Shown here piece by piece: positions 49,378 to 58,525 of a stretch of DNA of 64,000 nt (the first letter of the stretch is position 1; every line of letters begins with the position of its first letter). Source of the stretch: Myxococcus stipitatus DSM 14675 (GTDB taxonomy: Bacteria > Myxococcota > Myxococcia > Myxococcales > Myxococcaceae). The stretch spans positions 620,001-684,000 of the forward strand of contig NC_020126.1 of the NCBI RefSeq assembly GCF_000331735.1, read 5' to 3'. A model generated the notes under the pieces. It did not search any database, was not told the DNA's origin, and was given only the letters and a program-made list of their open reading frames with translations. The position numbers and the translations under genes were made by a program.

Positions 49378-49850
49378 TTCATTCCCTGGCCTGGCTGGGA
49401 TGGCTCACCGCCTGTGGTGGCGGAGGGGCGCTCTCTCCCTGTGGTCCCAGCAAGGCGCGGGTCGCGGAGGTCATCGACGGAGACACCCTGGTCCTCGAAG
49501 GCGGTGAGCGCGTCCGCTATGTGCTGGTGGACACGCCGGAGAGCACGTCCGGAAAGCAGGAGTGCTTCGGACCGGAGGCGCTGGCCTTCAACCGGAGCCT
49601 CGTCGAGGGCCGTGAGGTGACGCTCGTCGACGCGGAGGCGTGCGAGGACCGCTTCGGCCGGCGGCTCGCCTATGTCTCCGTGGAGGGCCACGATGTGAGC
49701 ACGCTCCTGATAGAGCGCGGCTTCGCGTGTGTGCTGCACATTCCTCCGGCGGGGACCTCCCGGCAGGCGGAGCTGCGAGCGCTGGAGTCCCAGGCTCGCC
49801 GTGCGCGGCGGGGGCTCTGGGGTGCGTGCTCACCGGTGCCCTGTCGATGA
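49365..49850 (+). CDS. Thermonuclease-family lipoprotein
   Basis: A 161-residue staphylococcal-nuclease-fold enzyme for DNA or RNA. The signal MRSLIHSLAWLGWLTAC gives a lipoprotein. The catalytic set is complete: VIDGDTLVLEGGERVRYVLV (metal Asp and catalytic Arg), DTPES (Asp, Glu) and DRFGRRLAYV (second Arg). SNase normally needs Ca2+ and cuts single strands to 3'-phosphates. Six Cys may form disulfides. It is the last gene of the barrel-LTD-nuclease unit and is co-translated with the LTD gene. Confidence 0.9.
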   Translation: MRSLIHSLAWLGWLTACGGGGALSPCGPSKARVAEVIDGDTLVLEGGERVRYVLVDTPESTSGKQECFGPEALAFNRSLVEGREVTLVDAEACEDRFGRRLAYVSVEGHDVSTLLIERGFACVLHIPPAGTSRQAELRALESQARRARRGLWGACSPVPCR

Positions 49851-50087
49851 GGCGCTCCTGTGCCCGCTCTCCGGGCGAGGCTCCATCCGGGCGGCTCCGC
49901 GAGGCAGGGAGCCCAGACGACGCGAGCGCCATATTCCAATCCTGACGGCCATGCCTACGCGCCAATCATCCAACCCGGTCCGCGCCCCGACGCGGCGGGA
50001 GCAGGGCGAGCCCTGGGAAGCGAGCGCCCGAGGGAGCGGGTGCTGTCTGTCCATGGCGGGTGGGCCCCGGGCAGGGAGGTGCCTCGC

Positions 50088-52373
50088 ATGAATCCCTGCT
50101 CCACGCTCCCAGGTCCCCTGTCGGACCTGCTCACCGCGCGCCGGGAGGACATCGCCCGGCGCTGGGAGGCGAAGGCGGGGAGGGGGCGAGGCAACGGCCT
50201 GCTGGGACGGAACGAGCAGGCGAGCCGCTCGCTGGAGTGGGTGGACGCGGTGATGGACCTCTTGCGCCTGCTGACCGCGGTGCCCGAGTGGGAGGAGGTC
50301 CCCGGGGCGAGCCCGCGCGGCACGAGAGCCCACCCGGAGGGCGCGGACATCGCGGCGGTGGTGCGCGAGTACGGCCTCTTGCGCGACGTGCTCTTCGAGG
50401 TGCTCGAGGAGTCGGGGTGGGTGCTGGACATCGCGCAGGTGCGCACGCTCAACCGGGCCGTCGACGTGTGCATCGCCGACGCGGTGGCGAGGCATGCGCG
50501 GGTGCGGGAGCAGACGCTGCGCGCCACCGAGGCGCAGATGCAGGACATCCTGGACCACGCCCCGGCCGCCATCTACGTGAAGGACGAGCTGGGCCGGTAT
50601 GTCTTCGTCAACCGCGCCCACGAGGACGTCATCGGGATGACGCGGGCGGAGGTGATGGGCCGCACGGACCTGGACCTGTATCCCCGGGAGATGGCGGAGG
50701 TGTTCGTCGTCAATGACCGGCGGGTCCTCCTGTCGGGGCAGCCGCTGGAGTCCGACGAGCGCGTGTGGTGGAAGGGCGAGTGGCGCATCTTCCAGTCGCT
50801 CAAGTTCCCGCTGTTGGGAGATGGGGGCCACGCGCGGGCCGTGTGCGGCATCTCGTCCGACGTGACGCAGGCCCGGGGCGTGCAACGCGAGCGGGACGAG
50901 GCCCGTGAGCGCCTGCGGCGAATCATCACCGCGCTGCCCGTGGTGCTGTGGACGACGGACGCGGAGGGCCGCGTCACCCTGGTCGAAGGCCGAGGCATGC
51001 GCGCCATGGGCAAGCAGCCCGCGGACTTCCTCGGGCGGGACCTCCGCGAGATGTACCCGACGCATCCGCACCTGCGTGAGACCACGCGCCGCGCGCTGTC
51101 CGGGGAGTCGTTCTCCACGGAGCTGGAGCTGGATGGCGCCTGGTTCATGGTCTACGCCTCCCCGGAGGTGGACGCGACGGGGCGGGTGGTCAGCGTGTCG
51201 GGCGTGTCGCTGGACATCACCGAGCGCCGCCGCGCCGAGGAGGTGCTGCGCCAGTCGGAGATGCGCTACCGGCTGGCCACGCAGGCCACGCGCGACGTCA
51301 TCTACGACTGGGAGCTGGCCACCGGCCACATCGAGTGGAGCGAGCTGGCGGCCCGGCAGTTCCGGCTGCCCCGGGATGCGCCGGAGATGGACATCGACTG
51401 GTGGACGCGCTCCATCCACCCCGAGGACCGCGAGCGGGTCGGCCAGGAGATGGAGCGCATCATCACGTCGGGGGACCGCCAGTGGCATGACGAGTACCGC
51501 TTCCGGCGTGGGGACGGCTCGTGGGCCGTCATCGAGGACCGGGGCCACGTGGTGCGCGACGACACGGGCACGGCGCTGCGCATGGTGGGCGCCATGCACG
51601 ACGTCACCGAGCGGAGGGCCGCGGAGGAGGAGGCCCGCCGGCGCGCGGAGTTCGAGCAGTTGCTGATTGGCATCGTGGGCCATGACCTGCGCAACCCCCT
51701 GTCCGCCATCACCATGGCCTCCACCACGCTGCTGCGGCGCGAGTACCTGGATGAGCGCCAGCGCAAGGTCATCGACCGCATCCTCTCCAGCGCGGAGCGG
51801 GCCACGCGGATGCTCCGCGACGTGCTGGACTTCACCCAGGCCCGGCTGGGCGGCGGCATCCCCATGCAGCCCCAGCCCCTGGACCTGCACGAGCTGACGC
51901 GTCAGGTGCTGGACGAGGTGCGGCTGGCCCACCCCGAGCGCAGCCTGGAGTTCGAGTTCAGCGGCGATGGCGCGGGCGTGTGGGACCCGGACCGGCTGGC
52001 GCAGGTCCTCACCAACCTCGTCAACAACGCCCTGAGCTACAGCCCCAGCGAGTGCCCGGTGCTGGTGCGCACGCACGGCACCCACGACGCGGTGACGCTC
52101 AGCGTGCACAACATGGGCGTCCCCATCCCCGCGGAGCTGCTGCCCCGCCTCTTCGAGCCCATGAAGCGCGCCGAGCGCAGGGACCCCAAGGAAGGGCGCG
52201 GCCTGGGGCTGGGGCTCTTCATCGTGAAGCACATCGTGGACGCGCACGGCGGGCGGCTGCGCGTCCGCTCCGACGAGAAGGAAGGCACCCTCTTCGTGGT
52301 GCGCCTGCCTCGCAGGCTCATGGTCCAGGCGCTCGGCATGCCGGGGGCTCGTGGGCTTGACCCCTGGCCGTAG
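50088..52373 (+). CDS. Multi-PAS sensor histidine kinase
   Basis: A 761-residue cytoplasmic hybrid-less histidine kinase. An N-terminal helical region (RREDIARRWEAKA, LLRDVLFEVLEESGWVLD) resembles RsbRD-like sensors. Three PAS domains follow (ILDHAPAAIYVKDELGRYVF, ALPVVLWTTDAEGRVTLVEG and ATRDVIYDWELATGHIEWSE), then HisKA with phospho-acceptor His532 (GHDLRNPLSAIT) and HATPase with N box NLVNNALSYSPSE and GRGLGLGLFIVKHIV. No receiver domain or response-regulator gene is adjacent, so it is an orphan kinase. ATG 50088 follows GGGAGG; a 237-base gap separates it from the nuclease gene. Confidence 0.9.
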   Translation: MNPCSTLPGPLSDLLTARREDIARRWEAKAGRGRGNGLLGRNEQASRSLEWVDAVMDLLRLLTAVPEWEEVPGASPRGTRAHPEGADIAAVVREYGLLRDVLFEVLEESGWVLDIAQVRTLNRAVDVCIADAVARHARVREQTLRATEAQMQDILDHAPAAIYVKDELGRYVFVNRAHEDVIGMTRAEVMGRTDLDLYPREMAEVFVVNDRRVLLSGQPLESDERVWWKGEWRIFQSLKFPLLGDGGHARAVCGISSDVTQARGVQRERDEARERLRRIITALPVVLWTTDAEGRVTLVEGRGMRAMGKQPADFLGRDLREMYPTHPHLRETTRRALSGESFSTELELDGAWFMVYASPEVDATGRVVSVSGVSLDITERRRAEEVLRQSEMRYRLATQATRDVIYDWELATGHIEWSELAARQFRLPRDAPEMDIDWWTRSIHPEDRERVGQEMERIITSGDRQWHDEYRFRRGDGSWAVIEDRGHVVRDDTGTALRMVGAMHDVTERRAAEEEARRRAEFEQLLIGIVGHDLRNPLSAITMASTTLLRREYLDERQRKVIDRILSSAERATRMLRDVLDFTQARLGGGIPMQPQPLDLHELTRQVLDEVRLAHPERSLEFEFSGDGAGVWDPDRLAQVLTNLVNNALSYSPSECPVLVRTHGTHDAVTLSVHNMGVPIPAELLPRLFEPMKRAERRDPKEGRGLGLGLFIVKHIVDAHGGRLRVRSDEKEGTLFVVRLPRRLMVQALGMPGARGLDPWP

Positions 52374-52491
52374 AGCGGGACGCTCGGTTTCCGGGATTCC
52401 CGGTGACGCGGGAAGCGCGCAAGGTCCACTTGCTCCCGTGGGCGGGCCCGGCTAGCACGGGGGTCGTGACTTACTTCCCTCGGAGGGGTGA

Positions 52492-53355
52492 ATGAAGAAG
52501 GTCCTCATTGGGCTGGGCATCGGCTGTGGCGTCATCATCCTGGGCAGTCTCATCGCGGTGTTCGCGGGCGGGGCCTATCTGTTCGGCAAGGTGAAGGACA
52601 GCGGCGCCATCGAGGCGGCCCAGGCGGTCGAGAAGCAGTCGGGGCAGATGGCCGAGCTGAACAAGGCCTACCCCTTCAAGGCGCCCGCCGACAACGAGGT
52701 GCTGGAGCTCGAGGAGGCGCGGCTGGCGACCTACCTCTCGGTGCGCGAGGCGGTGATTCCCGCGTACAAGCTCCACGAGGAGAAGGGCAAGGCCTTCCAG
52801 GAGAAGTACGGCCGCGGCGACGGCAGCGACGGCAAGGCGAAGGCGGACCTCAGCAGCACCATGGAGGCCGTCAACCTCATCACGGGCCTGACGGTGGAGG
52901 TGCGCACCGCGTTCATCGACGGCCTGACGAAGCACAAGATGTCGCCCAACGAGTTCCAGGCCATCACCCAGACTGTCTATGCGTCGATGGCGGCGGACAT
53001 CAACGCGCAGGTGAACCAGGGCCGCGCGAAGGCCGTGGAGATGATGGAGAAGCAAATCAAGGACCTGGACAAGAAGCTGGAGAACGCCAACCTGCCGGCC
53101 GAGGAGCGCGAGGGATACACCACCATGCGCGCGGGCCTGCAGGAGAACATCGACGCCATGTCGGGCGGCGACACCGGCGAGGAAGGCGCCCTGTCGGAGG
53201 CGTCCAAGAAGGCCGCGGCCGCCAACATGGCGCTGCTCAAGAAGCACGGGGAGCGCGTCAAGGGGATGGAGAACGCCGCCCTGGATGCCCTCTTGCTGAG
53301 TGATTCGGGCATGGTCATGCCGGAGCTCGAGGACACCCCCGAGTCCGCGGACTGA
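52492..53355 (+). CDS. Membrane-anchored helical protein, unknown
   Basis: A 287-residue protein with one N-terminal transmembrane helix (IGLGIGCGVIILGSLIAVFA) and a long helical, probably coiled-coil outer part rich in Lys/Glu/Ala (MMEKQIKDLDKKLENANLP). No family recognised. ATG 52492 follows GGAGGGGTGA. It stands alone and ends in a strong hairpin. Confidence 0.7.
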   Translation: MKKVLIGLGIGCGVIILGSLIAVFAGGAYLFGKVKDSGAIEAAQAVEKQSGQMAELNKAYPFKAPADNEVLELEEARLATYLSVREAVIPAYKLHEEKGKAFQEKYGRGDGSDGKAKADLSSTMEAVNLITGLTVEVRTAFIDGLTKHKMSPNEFQAITQTVYASMAADINAQVNQGRAKAVEMMEKQIKDLDKKLENANLPAEEREGYTTMRAGLQENIDAMSGGDTGEEGALSEASKKAAAANMALLKKHGERVKGMENAALDALLLSDSGMVMPELEDTPESAD

Positions 53356-53384
53356 CGACGCCGCGTCGTGTCGCTTCGAGGACG

Positions 53385-53409
53385 GCCCCTGGCGCACCGT
53401 GCCAGGGGC
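53385..53409 (+). terminator. Perfect 9-bp hairpin
   Basis: GCCCCTGGC (53385-53393) pairs with GCCAGGGGC (53401-53409) over 7 bases, 30 bases after the stop of the membrane-anchored protein. Confidence 0.65.
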
Positions 53410-53746
53410 TGCCTCACCGGTGAGCTCGGAATCCCCGCCCCGGGGTCCTTGACGCTCCCTCCCCAGGAATCACAGACATGTCCGCTGGCGGACCCGCCGG
53501 GCCCTCGGGCGCGCAGCGGGGGACCCACACCGCCCGCATCAGCGCCGGGGTGCCCATATACCCCCGGGCAGGAGGATGTGGGCTGCCCGACCCATACAGA
53601 CAGGCTGAGGCGTTTTCGCTCTCTTTGCGAGCATCCCTTCACGGGATGTGTCAGCGTCGCGCGGGGCGCCTCGTGAGGGGGCGCCGATAAGCGGTCGCGC
53701 AGGGGGAGGGGCGCGACCTGACGAAGGAATGGGAGGAGTCGTACCG
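53410..53746. other. Intergenic region, no gene seen
   Basis: About 337 bases between the hairpin and the ArsC-like gene. It contains two GGCGCC palindromes near 53670-53695 but no convincing open frame, promoter consensus or RNA-gene signature. Confidence 0.4.
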
Positions 53747-54154
53747 ATGAACAAGGTCATCTTCGCCTGCGTACGCAACGCGGGCCGCTCGCAAATGGCG
53801 GCGGCGTTCTTCAACGTGCTGGCGGACCCTCAGAAGGCGTGTGCCATCTCCGCGGGGACCGAGCCCGGCGAGCGTGTGCACCCGGAAGTGCTGGCGGCGA
53901 TGCGTGAGATGGGGTTGGAGTTGAACGACGTCAAACCCCAGCGGCTCACCGAGGACATGGCGCGCGACGCGCAATGGCTCATCACCTTGGGCTGCGGCGA
54001 GGCGTGCCCGAGCGTGGCGGGCCTCAAGCGTGAGGATTGGCCCCTGGACGACCCGCAGGGGAAACCGGAGGCGCTGGTGCACCGCATCCGCGACGAGGTG
54101 GCCGCGCGCGTCGCGGGGCTGCTGGAGCGCGAGGGGTGGATGCGCGCCGGGTAG
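53747..54154 (+). CDS. ArsC-like low-molecular-weight phosphatase-fold protein
   Basis: A 135-residue protein of the low-molecular-weight phosphatase fold. The P-loop CVRNAGRSQMA (Cys8 to Arg14) has the Asn-x-x-Arg-Ser form typical of arsenate reductase ArsC. Cys83 and Cys87 (LGCGEACPS) stand where thioredoxin-coupled ArsC has its resolving pair, but spaced CX3C and not CX6C. It may reduce arsenate or be a phosphatase. No ars operon genes are beside it. ATG 53747 follows GGAGG. Confidence 0.78.
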   Translation: MNKVIFACVRNAGRSQMAAAFFNVLADPQKACAISAGTEPGERVHPEVLAAMREMGLELNDVKPQRLTEDMARDAQWLITLGCGEACPSVAGLKREDWPLDDPQGKPEALVHRIRDEVAARVAGLLEREGWMRAG

Positions 54155-54288
54155 AGGCGCCGTCTGGCCTCCAGGGGGGACCAGCCAGGGAGGTGCGCCG
54201 ACCGCTCGCCTTCATCCGGCCCCCCGCCGCGTCGTGAAGGCGCATCTTGCGGACGAATCGAGCTGTCGTCCGAACGAGGTGCGCCGCA

Positions 54289-55818
54289 ATGAACCCAGTA
54301 CCCACTGTCCCGCACGGGGAGCCGCGAGCCCCGTCTTCGCCCAGCCCCGATTTCGCGTTCCCGGCCCGGCCCGTGGCTTTCATCCAGGCCCCGCGGCGGA
54401 TGCTGGTGGCCACGGCGGCGGTGGGCGTCCTGGCACAGGTGTTGTTGGACCGCGCGAGCTGGGGCGTGTCCTTTCCCCTGGTCATCCTGGCCACGCTGGG
54501 CGCGCTGGTGGCGCTGGGCGGGCACGAGGCCTGGGAGCGGGCTCGGCCCAATGCCTGGCTCCTGGGGCCGGTGCTGGTCATCGCGGGCTTCGTGGCGGTG
54601 CGCGACAGCCCGTGGCTGCGGACGCTGAACGTGCTGACGGCCTCGTGGTTGATGTTGTTGCTGATGCACTTCTGGGGCGGTGGGCGGGTGCAGCGGCTGG
54701 GGATGGGAGGCTATCCCGCCGTGGTGTTGTCCTCCGTGGGGCGGGGGCTGGCCTATCCGCGCGTGCTGGCGCGAGAGGCCATGGACCTGGCCTCGCCGAG
54801 GAAGCGGCTGCCCTTGCTGATGCCCGTGCTGCGGGGCCTGCTCTTCGCGCTGCCGGTGTTGATGGTGTTCGGACTGCTGCTCGGGGGCGCGGACGTGGCC
54901 TTCGCCGCCGCGCTGGAGCGGGTGTTCGACGTGGACCTGGGGGACTTCGTGGCGGAGTCGCTGCGGAACGTGCTGGGGGGGCTGCTCTGCGCGGTCGCCG
55001 CGGCGGGCCTGCTGGGACACGCGCTGCGGAGGCGCTCGTCGGGGGAGGCGGGTGACGCGGAGGAGGCGCCCTCCGAGCGTTGGCTGGGCTTCACCGAGGC
55101 GCTGGTGCTCATCCTCACGGTCAACGCGCTGTTCCTCGCCTTCGCGAGCTTCCAGGTGCAGTACCTGTTCATCGGGGATGCGACGTCACCCGCTCCGGGG
55201 TACTCGTATTCGGAGTACGCGCGGCGGGGCTTCTTCGAGCTGCTCGCCGTCACCGTGATGACGCTGGGCCTGGTGATGGGACTTGCCCGCTGGGCCCGGC
55301 GCGAGTCGCCCACGGCGCGGCTGCTCTTCCAGGTGGGGACCTCCGTCATGGTGCTGCTGACGCTGGTCATCGTCGCCTCGGCGATGAAGCGACTGGTGAT
55401 GTACGAGGATGTCTTTGGCTACACGCGGCTGCGCATCTTCTCGCATGTCTTCATGGTGTTGCTGGGCGGGGTGCTGGTGTGGCGGGGCGTGACGCTGTGG
55501 TGGAGGCCGGAGCGCTTCGCCGTGGGCGCGCACGCCGCGGCGCTGGTGGCGGTGATGGGTGTGAATGTCATCAACCCCGACGCGCTCATCGTGCGCTACA
55601 GCCAGGTGCCGAAGGGGCCGGTGGACACGGCCTTGCTGCGCACGCTGTCCGCGGATGCCGTGCCGGAGGTGATGCGGCTGTACGCGGGGACCCCCCACCT
55701 GGCGGACGCGCTCCCGGTGGAGGCCTGTCCGGAGCTGACGTGGCCGGAGTGGAGCGTGTCCCGTGCTCGGGCCTGCGCGGTCTTCGGAGGGGTGTTGCCC
55801 TCCCCGGCGCGGGACTAG
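54289..55818 (+). CDS. DUF4173 integral membrane protein
   Basis: A 509-residue protein with about ten transmembrane helices. The hallmark segment is YSYSEYARRGFFELLAVTVM, preceded by FASFQVQYLFIG and followed by RLRIFSHVFMVLLG. The function is unknown. ATG 54289 (MNPVPTVP) follows GAGGT. Its last four bases overlap the convergent TonB-like gene. Confidence 0.85.
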   Translation: MNPVPTVPHGEPRAPSSPSPDFAFPARPVAFIQAPRRMLVATAAVGVLAQVLLDRASWGVSFPLVILATLGALVALGGHEAWERARPNAWLLGPVLVIAGFVAVRDSPWLRTLNVLTASWLMLLLMHFWGGGRVQRLGMGGYPAVVLSSVGRGLAYPRVLAREAMDLASPRKRLPLLMPVLRGLLFALPVLMVFGLLLGGADVAFAAALERVFDVDLGDFVAESLRNVLGGLLCAVAAAGLLGHALRRRSSGEAGDAEEAPSERWLGFTEALVLILTVNALFLAFASFQVQYLFIGDATSPAPGYSYSEYARRGFFELLAVTVMTLGLVMGLARWARRESPTARLLFQVGTSVMVLLTLVIVASAMKRLVMYEDVFGYTRLRIFSHVFMVLLGGVLVWRGVTLWWRPERFAVGAHAAALVAVMGVNVINPDALIVRYSQVPKGPVDTALLRTLSADAVPEVMRLYAGTPHLADALPVEACPELTWPEWSVSRARACAVFGGVLPSPARD

Positions 55819-56666
55819 TGGATGATGCGATAGCGGAAGGGCAGCACCACGGAGACGCGGGAGCCGAGCGCGCGCGGGGGAGGCGGGAAGGGGGCCTCCT
55901 CGCGCACGGCCTTCATCGCGGCGTCGCAGAGGAGCGCGTGGGGACAGGCCCCCGCCATGGACAGCCCGAGCAACTGGCCTCGGGCGCCCACGGTGATGCG
56001 CAGGGGGACGATTCCTTCGATGCCGGCCGCTTCAGCCGCTTCGGGATAGGGCAGGTCCTCGAAGCGGTCTCGGAACATCCTCCGCAGGTAGTCCTTCTCG
56101 TCGTCGGTGGGCTCATCCGACGAAGGGGCGGGCATGACGACGGGGAGGAGGCCCGCGCTGCTGGCGGCGAGCACGTTGCTCAGCAGTCCACCGATGACGC
56201 CGCCCGTGACACCGCCCTTCACGCCGCCTGTCACGCCGTCCGCCGCTCCGTCTGGGGTCTCGGAGGAGGGCTCTTCGAGCTCGGTGGCGCCTGGAGGGTC
56301 CTCGTCCGGGAAGGAGGTCGTGGGGGGGAGCTGGGTGAGGCGGGGATTCGGGAAGGGCCGCGCTTTTCGGGCCTTGGCGCGCTGAGGCGCGGAGGCGGTG
56401 GCGGTGCCGGCGGGCGCGGGGGGCGGGGGCGCGGAGGCGAGCAAGCGGAGGACGAGGGCCGTCTCACGAGGGGTGTCGCGGGTGGAGTGAGAGGCTCCCT
56501 GCCAGCAGGCGTTCAGGCCGATGAGCAGGAGGACATGGACGATGACGATGAGCGGGACGACGCCGCAGGTGCGCGTCAGGTCCCTGGCTTCATGGGCACG
56601 CGCGCGGAGGATGGAGTTGAAGCAACCCGGTTCGGCGGAGTCGTCCTTCGGACGTGCGTCAGTCAT
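55815..56666 (-). CDS. TonB-like protein
   Basis: A 283-residue protein with one N-terminal transmembrane helix (VVPLIVIVHVLLLIGLNA), a long Pro/Ala/Gly spacer containing GGV repeats (DGVTGGVKGGVTGGVIGG) and a C-terminal TonB domain (YPEAAEAAGIEGIVPLRITV, GLSMAGACPHALLCDAAMKA). TonB carries inner-membrane energy to outer-membrane receptors. No exbB/exbD or receptor gene is adjacent. ATG 56666 (MTDARPKD) is chosen because the protein-like content starts there. Confidence 0.75.
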   Translation of the reverse strand: MTDARPKDDSAEPGCFNSILRARAHEARDLTRTCGVVPLIVIVHVLLLIGLNACWQGASHSTRDTPRETALVLRLLASAPPPPAPAGTATASAPQRAKARKARPFPNPRLTQLPPTTSFPDEDPPGATELEEPSSETPDGAADGVTGGVKGGVTGGVIGGLLSNVLAASSAGLLPVVMPAPSSDEPTDDEKDYLRRMFRDRFEDLPYPEAAEAAGIEGIVPLRITVGARGQLLGLSMAGACPHALLCDAAMKAVREEAPFPPPPRALGSRVSVVLPFRYRIIH

Positions 56667-56845
56667 GCACCACCCCCATGCACCCGTCGTGATACTGGCC
56701 TCGCGGGACGCACCACCCACCCGTGAAGGTGTTAGTGGCGGTAACGACATCCGGGAAGGGTTCATATCCCCCGGGTGCCGTACGGCGATGTTCAGTTCAC
56801 GAGACGGGTGTTGAGTGGGGAGCATCGCGTGTGGCGCGCTCGTGC

Positions 56846-57880
56846 TCAAGAACTCCACGCCTGCACGGTGCCCTCCTGCGTGACGGCGTGGAGCGAGCGT
56901 TCGGTCTTTCCGGTGGACCCATCTCGCGTGTGATGGACGATGAGCGGCGCCACGGGAGCTTCGGGCAGGGCCTCGCGCAGCTTCGCGAGCGCGGCCTCGG
57001 GGTTCGAGGCCTCGAGCGTGAACACCGTCGCATGGCCGGTGAGGTTGGAGCGGAGGAGCAGCTGGAGGTCCTCGGCGGTGCGAGGCTCGTCCGCCACCAC
57101 CACGTCCGGGTCCTGCCGGAGGAACGCGCGCAGGGCCTGGGCCAGCGTCGTGCCGTCGCCCACCCGCACGGTGCCGAACCTCGTGTCCACCGCGCGCGGA
57201 AGGTCGAGCGCGGCCAGCGTGTTCGTGAAGTCCGGGAGCGCCTCCAGCGCCGCGTGGAGCGAGGTGCTCCGCCCGGAGCCTCGCTCACCCGAGAACACGA
57301 CGGGCCGACCCTGGAACAGGGTGTCGAGCCGCAGGAACTGCTCGGTGAGGAACGCGGCCTCGGGCGCGCCCAGGTTCTCCAGCGCGGAGAACGGAGGCTG
57401 CGCGGCGCGGAGCTTCGCATCGCGCGCATGGGCGGCGAGGGTGGTGCTGCCGGGGCGCTCCTCGAAGGTCACCCAGAAGTGGACCTCGGGGAGCGACGTC
57501 ACGGTGCCTCGCGCGGGGCGGCGCGCGTCGTGGCCTCGTTGGGTGAAGGTGGCGAGGGCCTGGCGCATCACCGCGAACAGCTCCGGGGTGAGGGGCTGAC
57601 GCACGGCCTGCTTGTCCTGTCCCAACAGGCCCGAGTGCTCGGGGGCATCGGGCCGGAGGAGGAAGAACGAGGTGCCCGAGACGGTCTCCTCGACTTCGAC
57701 GTCCGACCACACGGAGAACAGGTTCGCGTGCGTCTGCGCGGCGAGGGAGAAGAGGGCGGCCGCGGCCTCGAGGGGCGACGCGGGTGGAGGGGGCGGCGCG
57801 GGCACCGGGATTCCCTCGGTGGAGAAGTGTTCGAGCAGGCCGGAAATCAGCTCGGCGGGGGTGGTGGCGCGGATGCTCAC
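56846..57880 (-). CDS. PilT/GspE-like secretion ATPase with altered Walker A
   Basis: A 344-residue protein whose C-terminal half follows the PilT/GspE family: SALENLGAPE, LRLDTLFQGRPVVFSGERGS, LRQDPDVVVADEPRTAEDL (read in parts) and HATVFTLEASNPEAALAKLR. Walker A is GERGSGRST, with Arg204 in place of the ATP-binding Lys, and the Walker B region reads VVVADEPRT. The N-terminal 170 residues have PAS-like or N2-like character. It could be an inactive or regulatory paralogue. GTG 57880 follows GAGGAG at 8 bases and is preferred to GTG 57913. It precedes the TonB-like gene by 179 bases. Confidence 0.75.
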   Translation of the reverse strand: MSIRATTPAELISGLLEHFSTEGIPVPAPPPPPASPLEAAAALFSLAAQTHANLFSVWSDVEVEETVSGTSFFLLRPDAPEHSGLLGQDKQAVRQPLTPELFAVMRQALATFTQRGHDARRPARGTVTSLPEVHFWVTFEERPGSTTLAAHARDAKLRAAQPPFSALENLGAPEAAFLTEQFLRLDTLFQGRPVVFSGERGSGRSTSLHAALEALPDFTNTLAALDLPRAVDTRFGTVRVGDGTTLAQALRAFLRQDPDVVVADEPRTAEDLQLLLRSNLTGHATVFTLEASNPEAALAKLREALPEAPVAPLIVHHTRDGSTGKTERSLHAVTQEGTVQAWSS

Positions 57881-57964
57881 GATGGGGGCTCCTCTGCGGG
57901 CGGATGATGACACGCGTCACGTGGCTTGGGGGTGACAGGGGAGGGGGCTCGGGGCTACGAAGTG

Positions 57965-58513
57965 ATGATGAGCCAGGACTGGAACGCGACGAACGCGCCC
58001 ACGGCGGCGTTCGATTCTGGGGCCGAGCATCGTCTGCTGAACCGGTGGGTGGGGCGCTGGGAGGGGCCCACGCGGACGTGGTTCGACCCGTCCGGTGCTC
58101 CCGAGGAGTCGCGCACCCAGGCGTGTGTCGAGGCGCTGCTCGGCGGTCGCTTCGTGCGCTGGGACTATCACTCCACGGCCATGGGGCAGCCGCATGCGGG
58201 GCAGCTCATCGTGGGCTTCGACGGGATGGAGAAGCAGTTCACCGTGGCGTGGGTGGACAGCTTCCACATGAGCGCGAACATGATGGTCTCCACGGGGACG
58301 CCTCGGGAGGATGGGCGCGTGTCCGTGCTGGGCAGCTACGCGGCGGGGACGTGTGACGAGCAGGGCGTCACGTCTTCGCAGCGGTGGGGCTGGCGCACGG
58401 TGATTCATCAGCCGGACGCGGACACGCTGGTGCTCGAGTCGTTCAACATCTCGCCCGAGGGTCATGAGGACCGCGCGGTGGAGACTCGCCTGACGCGGCG
58501 CCGAGAGGCGTAG
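57965..58513 (+). CDS. DUF1579 family protein
   Basis: A 182-residue soluble lipocalin-like beta protein. Family marks are LNRWVGRWEGPTRTWFDPSG, EALLGGRFVRWDYHSTAMGQ, IVGFDGMEKQFTVAWVDSFH and the closing LVLESFNISPEGHEDRAVET. Function unknown; the family is often annotated near stress or metabolic genes. The start is one of ATG 57965 or 57968. It forms a two-gene unit with the next gene (12-base gap). Confidence 0.8.
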   Translation: MMSQDWNATNAPTAAFDSGAEHRLLNRWVGRWEGPTRTWFDPSGAPEESRTQACVEALLGGRFVRWDYHSTAMGQPHAGQLIVGFDGMEKQFTVAWVDSFHMSANMMVSTGTPREDGRVSVLGSYAAGTCDEQGVTSSQRWGWRTVIHQPDADTLVLESFNISPEGHEDRAVETRLTRRREA

Positions 58514-58525
58514 CCGGGGATTCAC

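Noticed and set aside
49830-52247. Reverse open frame of 805 codons opposite the histidine kinase
   Set aside because: The forward strand has complete PAS, HisKA and HATPase motifs; the reverse product is low-complexity.
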